Shown piece by piece: positions 1 through 6,802 of a stretch of DNA of 9,593 nt. The DNA is from Gracilimonas sp031580945. GTDB taxonomy: Bacteria > Bacteroidota > Rhodothermia > Balneolales > Balneolaceae. The translations under genes were made by a program, and so were the position numbers. Within the stretch, counting starts at the first letter, position 1. The number at the start of each line of letters is the position of its first letter. Where the stretch lies: NCBI GenBank assembly GCA_031580945.1, contig JAVLBT010000116.1, positions 1 to 9,593 of the forward strand, in the 5' to 3' direction. Under the pieces are notes generated by a model. It was not told the DNA's origin, did no database searches, and saw only the letters and a program-made list of their open reading frames with translations.

Positions 1-27
1 ATTGAATTAGTCGATATTGTTAAGTAA
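1..27 (+). CDS. Possible 3' end of an upstream gene (eight codons)
   Basis: Frame 1 is open from the window edge to a TAA at 25-27 and would end in IELVDIVK. The other two forward frames stop within the first ten bases. A strong + strand terminator begins 20 bases after this stop, which is what one expects at the end of a gene. The fragment is too short to assign any function, and it could be chance. Confidence 0.35.
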   Translation: MELVDIVK

Positions 28-46
28 TTCATTTTCAATGAATGTG

Positions 47-80
47 ATGGAGTTCTTCGAAAGAGGAACTCCATTTTTTA
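47..80 (+). terminator. Rho-independent terminator with GAAA tetraloop
   Basis: A 12-base-pair stem (47-58 with 63-74, one T-G wobble at 56/65) closes a GAAA tetraloop at 59-62 and is followed directly by a run of T at 74-79. The closing pair is C58-G63, the usual arrangement for a stable GNRA loop. It would end transcription of the gene whose tail may lie at 1-27, and separates that unit from the methyltransferase at 284. Confidence 0.85.
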
Positions 81-106
81 TGTTTAGTACAATCACCTAA
101 CCAGTA

Positions 107-257
107 GTTGTCATCCTGAGCGCTTGATTAATTGATCTGACCTTGATTGTATTCCGCGAAGGATCTCAAGGTATAATTCTATATGGTTTTATACGTTGAG
201 ATCCCTCGTGTTATACAGCATAAATTGCTTTAACTACGAAACACTCGGGATGACAAC
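107..257. repeat. Nested inverted-repeat element with TGTCATCCTGAG ends
   Basis: The outer arms GTTGTCATCCTGAG (107-120) and CTCGGGATGACAAC (244-257) are inverted copies with one difference, which would be a U-G wobble in RNA. An inner pair, CGAAGGATCTCAA (157-169) and TTGAGATCCCTCG (196-208), is inverted with one mismatch. The remainder is AT-rich, non-coding and unpaired by eye. Similar TGTCATCCTGAG...GAAGGATCTC palindromes are, from memory, scattered through intergenic regions of many bacteria, so this is probably a dispersed palindromic repeat and not a gene-specific regulator. The right end lies only 26 bases before the start codon at 284, so the element could be part of that gene's leader or carry its promoter. 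Confidence 0.75.
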
Positions 258-283
258 TTTAGAGACACTTTTAATAAATCCTC

Positions 284-1429
284 ATGGCCGATTTTTCTCA
301 GCAAAGTACCATTTCCATTACCTGTCCCAAACGGATCACTCCATATTTGAAAACTGAACTGGAAGATCTTGGTTTTCCAATCCTGAAAGTTCGCTACGCT
401 GGTATTGAGACCAAGGGATCACTTAATGATTGTATGCTGCTAAACCTTTCTCTCAGGACGGCTCATCGTGTTCATTATCGACTTAAGGACTGCAGGCCCA
501 AGAATTCCGAGGAGTTGTACAATGAACTTATTAAAATTCCCTGGGAAGACTATATCGATAAGCACGGCTACGTTAGTGTGACTTCATTTATTAAGAATAA
601 AACCGTCACCAACACGCAATTTGCGAACATGAAGGTCAAAGATGCCGTTGTGGACCGAATTCGGGATAAAACAGGAACACGCCCTGACTCTGGTTCAAAC
701 CTGAATAAAACGGTGATCTTTGTTTTCTGGAAAAATGACCGGGCTCAAATTTATCTGGATACCTCCGGTGAATCCATATCCAGGCGCGGATATAGAACTG
801 AAAGTCACACTGCTCCCATGCAGGAGACCCTTGCAGCCTCTCTAATTTTGGCAAGCAAATGGAAACCGGGACAACATTTTGTGAATCCTATGTGCGGAAG
901 TGGGACCATTGCAATAGAAGCTGCACTTCAGGCATTGAATAAAGCTCCGGGTTTATTGCGACCAAATTATGGTATAAAACACATTCTTGGATTTGATGAA
1001 GAGCGTTGGAGTGATCTTCGTTCGGATCTGAATAATAAAACAAACAAAGATTTTGAGGGACGAATCATTGCCACCGATCATGATTTAAGGGCCGTTAATG
1101 CAACCCGTAAAAATGCACGAACAGCTGGTGTTCAACATCTCATTGAAACGGCAAAGTGTGATTTTAGTGAAACAGAAATACCCAGTGAGAACACCGGAGT
1201 GATCATGCTAAATCCACCTTATGGGGATAGAATTGGGGATGAGTCTGACCTGGAACCCACTTACACGGGTATTGGAGATTTTTTCAAGCAAGAAGCAACC
1301 GGTTGGTGGGGCTACGTTTTTACAGGAAATTTTGACTTGGCTAAAAAAATTGGATTGAGAACCAATCAGCGTATCGAATTCTATAACTCAACAATTGATG
1401 CGCGGCTTTTGGAGTATGAACTGTATTGA
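284..1429 (+). CDS. THUMP-domain class I RNA guanine-N2 methyltransferase (RlmL N-half/UPF0020 type)
   Basis: This 381-residue protein should transfer a methyl group from SAM to the exocyclic N2 of a guanine in RNA, most likely 23S rRNA, in the cytoplasm. The N-terminal third (about 5-165) matches a ferredoxin-like plus THUMP RNA-binding module. It is followed by the linker signature RRGYR (167-171) and APMQETLAA (177-185) that opens the UPF0020 methyltransferase domain. The SAM-binding motif I reads NPMCGSGT (201-208), and the catalytic motif IV is NPPYG (310-314), typical of N-methylation of an exocyclic amine. Length fits the stand-alone bacterial family, equivalent to the N-terminal half of E. 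coli RlmL, whose C-terminal RlmK half is absent. The ATG at 284 has no Shine-Dalgarno site. The gene stands alone, behind the repeat element and convergent with the next gene. The exact target base cannot be read from sequence. Confidence 0.9.
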   Translation: MADFSQQSTISITCPKRITPYLKTELEDLGFPILKVRYAGIETKGSLNDCMLLNLSLRTAHRVHYRLKDCRPKNSEELYNELIKIPWEDYIDKHGYVSVTSFIKNKTVTNTQFANMKVKDAVVDRIRDKTGTRPDSGSNLNKTVIFVFWKNDRAQIYLDTSGESISRRGYRTESHTAPMQETLAASLILASKWKPGQHFVNPMCGSGTIAIEAALQALNKAPGLLRPNYGIKHILGFDEERWSDLRSDLNNKTNKDFEGRIIATDHDLRAVNATRKNARTAGVQHLIETAKCDFSETEIPSENTGVIMLNPPYGDRIGDESDLEPTYTGIGDFFKQEATGWWGYVFTGNFDLAKKIGLRTNQRIEFYNSTIDARLLEYELY

Positions 1430-1483
1430 ACTAAGTTTTGACTCACTTAATACATCAAGTGCTCTATTTTTTGGAGAATTATA

Positions 1484-2719
1484 TCATTTATTCTTCTCCT
1501 CTATCCACTTTCCCATATATTTCGTACTTGCAGCGGTATGATACTGCAGCATTTGACCAATAAAGTTTTGTTTCCTTTTGCAGCTCAAATTCGAGCGCAG
1601 TTCAACAATTCGCTGTATTAGTGAAGTACTCAGTTTTTCTTTGTTGTATAATCTATTTATGATCGGGATTCCTGCCAATTGAGCCGCCTTCCACTTTTCT
1701 TCATTCCCATACAGTTCAATAGCTGCATCGGCAAAATCTTTGGGATGCTCTTCTATAGCACCGGGCCATGGAAAATCGGTATGCATTCCTTCCGCACCTA
1801 TTTGTGTTGTAACTGACGGTGTTCCAACTTGCATAGCTTCAATAAATTTACCCTTTAGCCCGGCCCCAAACTGCAGCGGTGATAATAGAACCTTTGAAGC
1901 GCCAACAACTTTGCCGGCATTTTTCGCCCTGCCCTTGATATGAAATCCTTCATCTTCATTGTGCAGCTGTTCAACCTTTTGTGAGGAATAGGCACCATAA
2001 ATGTGAAGTTCAGTTTTGGGTAAGCGAGCCTTTATCAAAGGCCAAACTTTCTCCTTTAAATACAGGACTGCACTCCAGTTAGGCTCATGAAGAAAGTTAC
2101 CAATACTTACAAAGTGATCTCTTTTATGATATGGCTGCCAATCATTTACCATTTTCTCTTGAATTTTATTTAACATAAATGGTAAATATACCAATAGCGA
2201 TTCATCGACATTAAATGTCGTTTTAAGAAGTTCCATTTCATATGGCGAAATGATCAGTGACAGATCACACCGGTAGATACTTGCGATCTCCCTTTTTGCG
2301 ATATCCAACTCCTGAATTTCTGTTGGCGCCCCTGTTTTCCAGGCAAGATACCGAGCCTGACGTAAGCTATGCAGGTCTTCAGTGTCAAGAATCTGAAGGG
2401 CATCCGAACAATGAGCTCTCACCCGCCAACCGAATTGCTCTTCTGAGGTGAAACGATCGTATATCACTATATCGGGTTGAAGTTCCTTTACAAGATCATC
2501 AAAAGAGGAATGGTTAAGCCTAATGCTTTTTTCTTCTATACCCAGTTCTTTGAGATCAATCTCGTACCCGCTTTTGGTAGCTGCAGAGGCAAAAGTAACC
2601 TTCCACTGTTGTTCTAAGAATACATGGATCAATTGCATCATGCGGGACCCTGCAGCGGAAGAATCAGGTTCAGGCCACACTTTACCTATGATAAGTACCT
2701 GTGAAATTGAATTGGACAT
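1484..2719 (-). CDS. GT4-type (GT-B fold) glycosyltransferase
   Basis: This 411-residue protein looks like a retaining GT-B glycosyltransferase that moves a sugar from an activated nucleotide donor to an unknown acceptor, probably a surface glycan or glycoprotein. The N-terminal Rossmann half begins with VLIIGKVWPEPDSSAAG (8-24), the usual acceptor-side glycine-rich opening. The C-terminal half starts around FVSIGNFLHEPNWSAV (203-218), a hallmark of the Glyco_trans_1_4 group. It carries the donor-site segment LQFGAGLKGKFIEAM (282-296) followed by GTPSVTTQIGAEGM (299-312). No signal peptide or membrane segment is visible. It ends the run of four minus-strand genes, 46 bases behind the secreted protein gene. 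No other glycan genes lie beside it, so donor and acceptor are open. Its end converges on the methyltransferase with a 54-base gap. Confidence 0.88.
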   Translation of the reverse strand: MSNSISQVLIIGKVWPEPDSSAAGSRMMQLIHVFLEQQWKVTFASAATKSGYEIDLKELGIEEKSIRLNHSSFDDLVKELQPDIVIYDRFTSEEQFGWRVRAHCSDALQILDTEDLHSLRQARYLAWKTGAPTEIQELDIAKREIASIYRCDLSLIISPYEMELLKTTFNVDESLLVYLPFMLNKIQEKMVNDWQPYHKRDHFVSIGNFLHEPNWSAVLYLKEKVWPLIKARLPKTELHIYGAYSSQKVEQLHNEDEGFHIKGRAKNAGKVVGASKVLLSPLQFGAGLKGKFIEAMQVGTPSVTTQIGAEGMHTDFPWPGAIEEHPKDFADAAIELYGNEEKWKAAQLAGIPIINRLYNKEKLSTSLIQRIVELRSNLSCKRKQNFIGQMLQYHTAASTKYMGKWIEEKNK

Positions 2720-2765
2720 GGTTTTTTGGGGAAACTACATAATTTCAAGGATAAGTTGATCTCTT

Positions 2766-3641
2766 TTAACGCCCAAGAGGAATGCTCACACCAAGCCATG
2801 GTGCTCCAATAAATTCACCACCCACCTCGGTGGGCCGGATCAAACCAAAATCGACCGCAAAGTTTTCTGGTGACCATCGCAATGCAGCTGATATCATTCC
2901 AAGTCCACCACCATCAGAGGTAAAGAAATAATTCTCTGATATCAGATACAGTTTTTTCTTAACTCTGGTCATGCCACTTATCGTAAAAATCGGAATCCTT
3001 CCCCATTCTCCGCCGCCATATCCAAATCCAATCCCAACGGTAGCGTTATGATCCCGGTTTCCATAGGTAAGCACGCCATACGCAAGACCGGCTCCGAATG
3101 AATCTACTCCTCCGCCTATTACGCCGCCAAATAATCCACCAACTGCAGCATGTAACTTGTTGTTAGCCAGTGGTATTGAAACTTTAGGAAGGACCCAAAT
3201 TGGTGTTGCTGACACTCCAAAAAGAAAAGTTGGCACTATTCCACCCCCCAAAGAAATATTATCAGTGATACCAAAATTCAGGTTGTTGAAAAAGATCCAG
3301 GTATTTTGGTAATACCCTTCCCCCTTTTTCAACCCTAAGCCATTTGTGGCAAACAGGTAACGAGTTGAATGTGGATTTTCAAACCAATAATCTCCGTTTT
3401 TTATTCGGGTGGGGTCGATGTAATCTCTACGCTTGATCTTATTCTTTTTTAATTCAATTTCGCCAATAGCCTCTGTTTGTAGAATAAGAACTGTATCGGT
3501 TTCCGACAGAATCTTGCCAAAAAATATATTGCCATCAGCCATCTCTATTCGAACCATGCTTGAATCAGAGTCTTGAGCTAACCCTGTCTCGGTTGTCAAA
3601 ACCATGAATAATAGAACTAATACAAAAAAGACCGACCGCAT
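2766..3641 (-). CDS. Secreted, probably outer-membrane protein with SH3-like N-terminus and glycine-rich beta-barrel-like body
   Basis: I do not recognise a named family. From the ATG at 3641 the product has 291 residues. A signal peptide spans about 1-22 (basic MRSV, a hydrophobic core, then TGLA before QDSDSS). Mature residues about 29-70 (MVRIEMADGNIFFGKI ... IGEIELKKNKIKRR) form a short strand-rich unit like the SH3/Sm-like cap seen on many Bacteroidota envelope proteins. The rest alternates glycine-rich and aromatic strands (for example FGITDNISLGGG and GIGFGYGGGEWG), consistent with a membrane beta-barrel, and ends in VSIPLGR. A GTG at 3653 would add four residues. The ATG is preferred because GGGAG lies five bases upstream and the signal peptide then starts properly. 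The GT4 glycosyltransferase follows 46 bases downstream and may be co-transcribed. Confidence 0.8.
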   Translation of the reverse strand: MRSVFFVLVLLFMVLTTETGLAQDSDSSMVRIEMADGNIFFGKILSETDTVLILQTEAIGEIELKKNKIKRRDYIDPTRIKNGDYWFENPHSTRYLFATNGLGLKKGEGYYQNTWIFFNNLNFGITDNISLGGGIVPTFLFGVSATPIWVLPKVSIPLANNKLHAAVGGLFGGVIGGGVDSFGAGLAYGVLTYGNRDHNATVGIGFGYGGGEWGRIPIFTISGMTRVKKKLYLISENYFFTSDGGGLGMISAALRWSPENFAVDFGLIRPTEVGGEFIGAPWLGVSIPLGR

Positions 3642-3646
3642 ACTTA

Positions 3647-3651
3647 CTCCC
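3647..3651 (-). promoter_or_regulatory. Shine-Dalgarno site GGGAG that decides the start of the secreted protein
   Basis: On the minus strand GGGAG is followed by five bases and then the ATG at 3641-3639. It overlaps the alternative GTG codon at 3653-3651, so it can only serve the ATG. Such sites are rare in this window. Confidence 0.55.
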
Positions 3652-3743
3652 ACTAATTTTATTTTGGAGGAATATTAGCCTTTTAATGAATCAAGAAAAG
3701 TTAAATTTATTTCAAAAAATAGCATGGTGATAAAGCTTTAGCA

Positions 3744-4238
3744 TCAGTTACAATCCCTTATAACTGCCTCTTCCTCTGTAAATATGACCTTTTTACCTGT
3801 TCTGTCAATTGAAAATACTTTAAAGGGACGAGTTATAGCTTGAGTGGTAATGCAATTTTCCCCCGGCTGAAGTTCCCTGAATCTAACTTCTATACGATTA
3901 TTAACTACACCAATTTCAACTGAATCAATATTATAACCACCTGTTGGCTTTGACTCCATGATTACCATAATGATTGTTTTATCTGAAAAATCGATATCCG
4001 GTAGCTCTGGTATTGGTTCTTTGCCTTTGTGTAATTTATCCCATTCATTAGCAAAATGTCCTTGAGATTCTATTACCAGCGTCTGTAAACCCTCTTCAGA
4101 ATAATTACTATATAAACCCTCTTCTATAAGATCTGCTTCTATTAGAGAGGTCCCTGTGCGATTCAGTAAATCTGAACATGATACCGCAACCATGACTAAG
4201 GAAATCCATAAAAGTTTAGACAGATTTGATAATTCCAT
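3744..4238 (-). CDS. Lipoprotein with PrcB C-terminal-like domain
   Basis: The product is 164 residues and begins with a lipoprotein signal: a hydrophobic stretch (about 8-20) ending in the lipobox VAVSC, so Cys21 would be lipidated after cleavage by signal peptidase II. Residue 22 is Ser and not Asp, which would favour the outer membrane under the E. coli rule. That rule may not hold in this phylum. The C-terminal half, about 86-155, resembles the PrcB_C domain: strands around KTIIMVIMESKPTGGYNIDS (87-106), the PTGGY turn (98-102), VRFRELQPGENC, and a final strand ending in ITRPFKVFSIDR. PrcB was described as a partner stabilising a surface protease in Treponema, but most proteins with the domain are uncharacterised and no protease gene is adjacent here. 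Two further cysteines (129 and 163) could form a disulphide. It sits 49 bases behind the O-methyltransferase gene. Confidence 0.82.
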   Translation of the reverse strand: MELSNLSKLLWISLVMVAVSCSDLLNRTGTSLIEADLIEEGLYSNYSEEGLQTLVIESQGHFANEWDKLHKGKEPIPELPDIDFSDKTIIMVIMESKPTGGYNIDSVEIGVVNNRIEVRFRELQPGENCITTQAITRPFKVFSIDRTGKKVIFTEEEAVIRDCN

Positions 4239-4287
4239 TACTAATTATTTGATGTGACTTTATGCTTTAAACCAAATGTCCTTGATT

Positions 4288-4947
4288 TTATTTTACCATT
4301 ATAACAGATACCCCATCCCTAAAAGGCAATACCACTTGCTCTACCCTCTCATCTTCAGCAATTTTCTTATTAAAACGATGAAGGGAGGCTGATTTTTCAT
4401 CTTGTGGATTGAGTACTAAACCATCCCAAAGAACATTATCAACGACTATTAGTCCACCTGATTTTATCTTATCAATACACATATCATAGTATTCCGAATA
4501 ATTCATTTTATCTGCATCAATAAAAACCAGGTCAAAAACTTCTTCGAATTTTGAAATCTCATCTCTGGCATCGCCTTTAATAAGCCTGACTTTTCCTTCC
4601 GAATCGTATGAAGCAAAATGCTTCTCGGCAATTTTTTGATACCTGATATTCATTTCAATAGTGGTCACGGTACCATCCTTGGGAAGGGCTTCTGCCATCA
4701 CCAAGGCGGAATAACCAGTGAAGGTCCCGATCTCAAGAATATCCTTGGCCTTGCTAACTTTCACCAAGATCCTCAATAGCTCTCCCACCAGATTACCGCA
4801 AATCATATCAATAAACTCAAGTTCATTTTCTGATGAACTGACCAATGACTGAACAGCTGCAGATTCTCTGCTGGTCAATTTTATTGAATAATCCTCAATT
4901 TCAGGATTTGTAACCGTAACTTCAGGTTTTCCTCTTTGCTTTTTCAT
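4288..4947 (-). CDS. SAM-dependent O-methyltransferase, family 3 (Methyltransf_3; CCoAOMT/TrmR-like)
   Basis: This 219-residue cytosolic protein has the full class I methyltransferase core of family 3. Motif I is DILEIGTFTGYSAL (69-82). An acidic residue for SAM ribose binding follows in TTIEMN (95-100). The metal-site loop is VFIDADKMNY (141-150), then GGLIVVDNVLW (164-174), and the chain ends in LPFRDGVSVIMVK. Asp144, Asp170 and Asn171 are the likely divalent-metal ligands. The family methylates small catechol-like molecules in plants and animals. In Bacillus a same-sized member, TrmR (YrrM), methylates 5-hydroxyuridine of tRNA, so a tRNA role is a fair alternative. I chose the ATG at 4947. 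The frame stays open to 5109, but those 54 residues do not look like the family and would overlap the opposite gene's coding start. With this start, 54 bases remain for divergent promoters. Confidence 0.88.
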   Translation of the reverse strand: MKKQRGKPEVTVTNPEIEDYSIKLTSRESAAVQSLVSSSENELEFIDMICGNLVGELLRILVKVSKAKDILEIGTFTGYSALVMAEALPKDGTVTTIEMNIRYQKIAEKHFASYDSEGKVRLIKGDARDEISKFEEVFDLVFIDADKMNYSEYYDMCIDKIKSGGLIVVDNVLWDGLVLNPQDEKSASLHRFNKKIAEDERVEQVVLPFRDGVSVIMVK

Positions 4948-5001
4948 AGATTTAAAGATAAAGGCTAAAGACCTAAATTCTCCACCATAAAAAAAGAACC
5001 A
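4948..5001. promoter_or_regulatory. Divergent control region between O-methyltransferase and acyltransferase
   Basis: These 54 AT-rich bases separate two genes read in opposite directions, so promoters for both must lie here or reach into the coding ends. I see no convincing -35/-10 pair, no operator palindrome and no Shine-Dalgarno site on either side. The call rests on gene orientation alone. Confidence 0.35.
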
Positions 5002-5670
5002 TTGAACTTCATACCTGCCGATGAATCCCGCTTTTATACCTGGTTTTTTGAACGATATACCGAATGGGCATTGAAAAGAAGATTCAAACAGATCTGGGTA
5101 AAGCAACAATATGTACCGAGCTCCACCTCAAAAACAGTTTATTTCCTGAATCATAACCTTTGGTGGGATGGCTTGATCCCCTTATATCTAAACCGGCATT
5201 TTTTTAAACAAAATGCTCGTGCCCTTATGGAAGACAAACAGATGTGGCAATACTCATTTTTTAGCAAGATCGGGGCATTTTCTATTGATCTTGAAGATAC
5301 AAGGTCCACCATTCGTTCACTTCGATATGCAGTTCAGTCGATGGACAGGGATCATTCTTGTTTATTTATTTATCCTGAGGGAAGTATTAAGCCTGCATCG
5401 GGGCAAAAGCCGGTTTTTAAAAAGGGACTTGCATGGCTTTATCAAAATGTTAATAAGGAGGTCGACTTTGTGCCTGTTGCTATTTATGCCCATTTTATAA
5501 GAAGTAGTAAGCCAGAGTTGCATCTCTCAATTGGGCCATCATGTGAGCACGATAATTCATTGAGCAAAAATGACTTAAATGATTTACTTGAAAATGATCT
5601 TCACTCTGTTTTAAAGGATCTTCGAAAAAAGGCAGGCTTTCAGGATAATGAGTTTGAACCTCAATTTTAA
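5002..5670 (+). CDS. PlsC-like acyltransferase, candidate carotenoid-glycoside acyltransferase (CruD-like)
   Basis: The product of 222 residues belongs to the glycerolphosphate acyltransferase (PlsC/LPLAT) superfamily, which moves acyl groups from acyl-CoA or acyl-ACP to a hydroxyl. The catalytic HX4D motif is H51-NLWW-D56 inside YFLNHNLWWDG. The second conserved block is YPEGSIKP (124-131), followed by F139-KKG and the VPVAI strand (157-161). No membrane helix is obvious. The start is a TTG at 5002. No ATG or GTG lies upstream in frame before the stop at 4966, and a later start would lose conserved sequence. Next to crtC and a CruC-like glycosyltransferase, its substrate may be the sugar of a carotenoid glycoside, as for Chlorobaculum CruD. 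A phospholipid role is the alternative, but the aromatic HNLWWD differs from typical PlsC. Its stop is 12 bases from the stop of the convergent crtC gene. Confidence 0.8.
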   Translation: MNFIPADESRFYTWFFERYTEWALKRRFKQIWVKQQYVPSSTSKTVYFLNHNLWWDGLIPLYLNRHFFKQNARALMEDKQMWQYSFFSKIGAFSIDLEDTRSTIRSLRYAVQSMDRDHSCLFIYPEGSIKPASGQKPVFKKGLAWLYQNVNKEVDFVPVAIYAHFIRSSKPELHLSIGPSCEHDNSLSKNDLNDLLENDLHSVLKDLRKKAGFQDNEFEPQF

Positions 5671-5682
5671 TCACCTTTTACT

Positions 5683-6747
5683 TTACCAGGTCCAGGGATA
5701 CATAATAGGGGATTTTTGCACCCAGTGAGGTTCTTTTTCCTGATATCTTAACCGCATATGAATCAATGGCCAAAATAATTTTTTATGTATATTTTTAGGA
5801 TATATATACTCTGAAATACCATGGGCCGCATGTACTTTATCTCTATAGTTAATTATTGCATTACCTAAAAATCGCTGGTAAAAAGGTCCGTTATCAATTT
5901 TATTTCTATATTGAATATTTACATATATTTGTGGGTTTTTTATCTCGATGGTGCGAGCGGAATTCAAGCCAAATGAATTTCTTTTATGGTTGAACAGGCC
6001 AGAATGTTTGATGTACTCCAACACCGTTTTATTTTTTTGATCTATCACCCATGCCTCCATTTGCTTGGTGTTGTGTTTATGCATCAGATAATAAACCAGC
6101 GTAAATTCTTCAAAATGATAACGACCCCAGTACCAATCTTTAAAACTCATTTTCATGGGCTCTTGTCCCCTGTTATGGTCATGATATCCTTGTCCTGAAA
6201 ATTTTATACTTTCTGACTGATTGATACCCGAAACGTTAAGATCAACATTCCATTGCATATTTGGCAGTAGCAAATTCCAAGTGTGTCTATCAGTACTTTC
6301 TGCTTGTATTAAATTCGGGTTTGCCCAGCTCCCTATTCCTTTAAGCGTACCATTAATACCATGCCCGGATGCAAGTTTTTGGTCAAGTTCTATATTGATA
6401 TAAAGTTGTTCATCTTTAGGGCGATAGTTGAACTTATCATTTCCGATCGTTAGCTCCATTTCCTGGGCATCCCAGATAAATGCGGTATCATCATACTCCA
6501 AAAAGCTGTAATAGATCGGTTTTGAGTTTTTGTAAACTGAAATACTTATTGCCGGATATATTTCATTACTATCCTGCGTAGGTGTTCTTTTTATCTTATT
6601 GGTGGAAAATGGATTAGACTGATAAAATATAATTACAAAGTGAAGTTTCCCATCTTTACTTTGGCCATCAAAGTACCACCATTCATATCCATCAGCAGAT
6701 AATTCTTTTGCGGGTGAACTATCTTTAAAATCAGTTGTTATATTCAT
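5683..6747 (-). CDS. crtC: Carotenoid 1,2-hydratase (hydroxyneurosporene synthase family)
   Basis: CrtC adds water across the terminal C1,2 double bond of an acyclic carotenoid end, giving a tertiary 1-hydroxyl. This 354-residue protein shows the family signatures: an N-terminal DGYEWWYFDG (19-28), the central GQGYHDHNRG (185-194) and DWYWGRYHF (204-212), in a mostly beta-strand protein that fits the two-lipocalin-like CrtC fold. The related AttH group shares the fold, so the hydratase call leans partly on neighbours: a CruC-like glycosyltransferase diverges upstream and an acyltransferase converges downstream. I chose the ATG at 6747. A GTG at 6780 would add 11 residues with no similarity and leave little divergent promoter space. 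No signal peptide is seen with this start, so action at the inner face of the membrane is likely. The phytoene synthase and desaturase genes are not in the window. Confidence 0.82.
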   Translation of the reverse strand: MNITTDFKDSSPAKELSADGYEWWYFDGQSKDGKLHFVIIFYQSNPFSTNKIKRTPTQDSNEIYPAISISVYKNSKPIYYSFLEYDDTAFIWDAQEMELTIGNDKFNYRPKDEQLYINIELDQKLASGHGINGTLKGIGSWANPNLIQAESTDRHTWNLLLPNMQWNVDLNVSGINQSESIKFSGQGYHDHNRGQEPMKMSFKDWYWGRYHFEEFTLVYYLMHKHNTKQMEAWVIDQKNKTVLEYIKHSGLFNHKRNSFGLNSARTIEIKNPQIYVNIQYRNKIDNGPFYQRFLGNAIINYRDKVHAAHGISEYIYPKNIHKKLFWPLIHMRLRYQEKEPHWVQKSPIMYPWTW

Positions 6748-6802
6748 AATTAAACTATACGGTCTGCTCTTGGGCAGCACTTAATGTCATCAGCATCATT
6801 CA
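6748..6802. promoter_or_regulatory. Divergent control region between crtC and glycosyltransferase
   Basis: These 55 bases separate crtC (leftward) from the glycosyltransferase (rightward), so both starts share one short control region. A small inverted repeat, CTGC-tcttgg-GCAG (6764-6777), lies in the middle and could be a regulator site, though four-base arms are easily chance. No clear promoter boxes or Shine-Dalgarno sites are visible. Confidence 0.35.

Noticed and set aside
172..177. Perfect TATAAT box inside the repeat element
   Set aside because: There is no -35 box at normal spacing (the nearest TTGATT is 23 bases away), and this phylum often uses a different promoter sequence. Kept only as a note in the repeat finding.
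1444..1472. Hairpin CACTT/AAGTG followed by a T-run after the RNA methyltransferase
   Set aside because: The stem has only five pairs, the loop is eight bases, and the T-run begins five bases after the stem. It may end transcription weakly, but I cannot support it as a terminator.
2523..2759. Forward open frame opposite the start of the GT4 gene
   Set aside because: It is antisense to a well-supported coding region, with no recognisable domain or ribosome binding site.
1484..4947. The four minus-strand genes as a surface-glycan operon
   Set aside because: Only one glycosyltransferase is present, with a methyltransferase and two unrelated envelope proteins. Gaps of 46-102 bases and a lack of common theme do not support a single pathway.
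4948..5109. N-terminal extension of the O-methyltransferase frame to 5109
   Set aside because: The extra 54 residues lack family similarity, run antisense through the start of the acyltransferase gene and leave no promoter space. The ATG at 4947 gives the normal family length.
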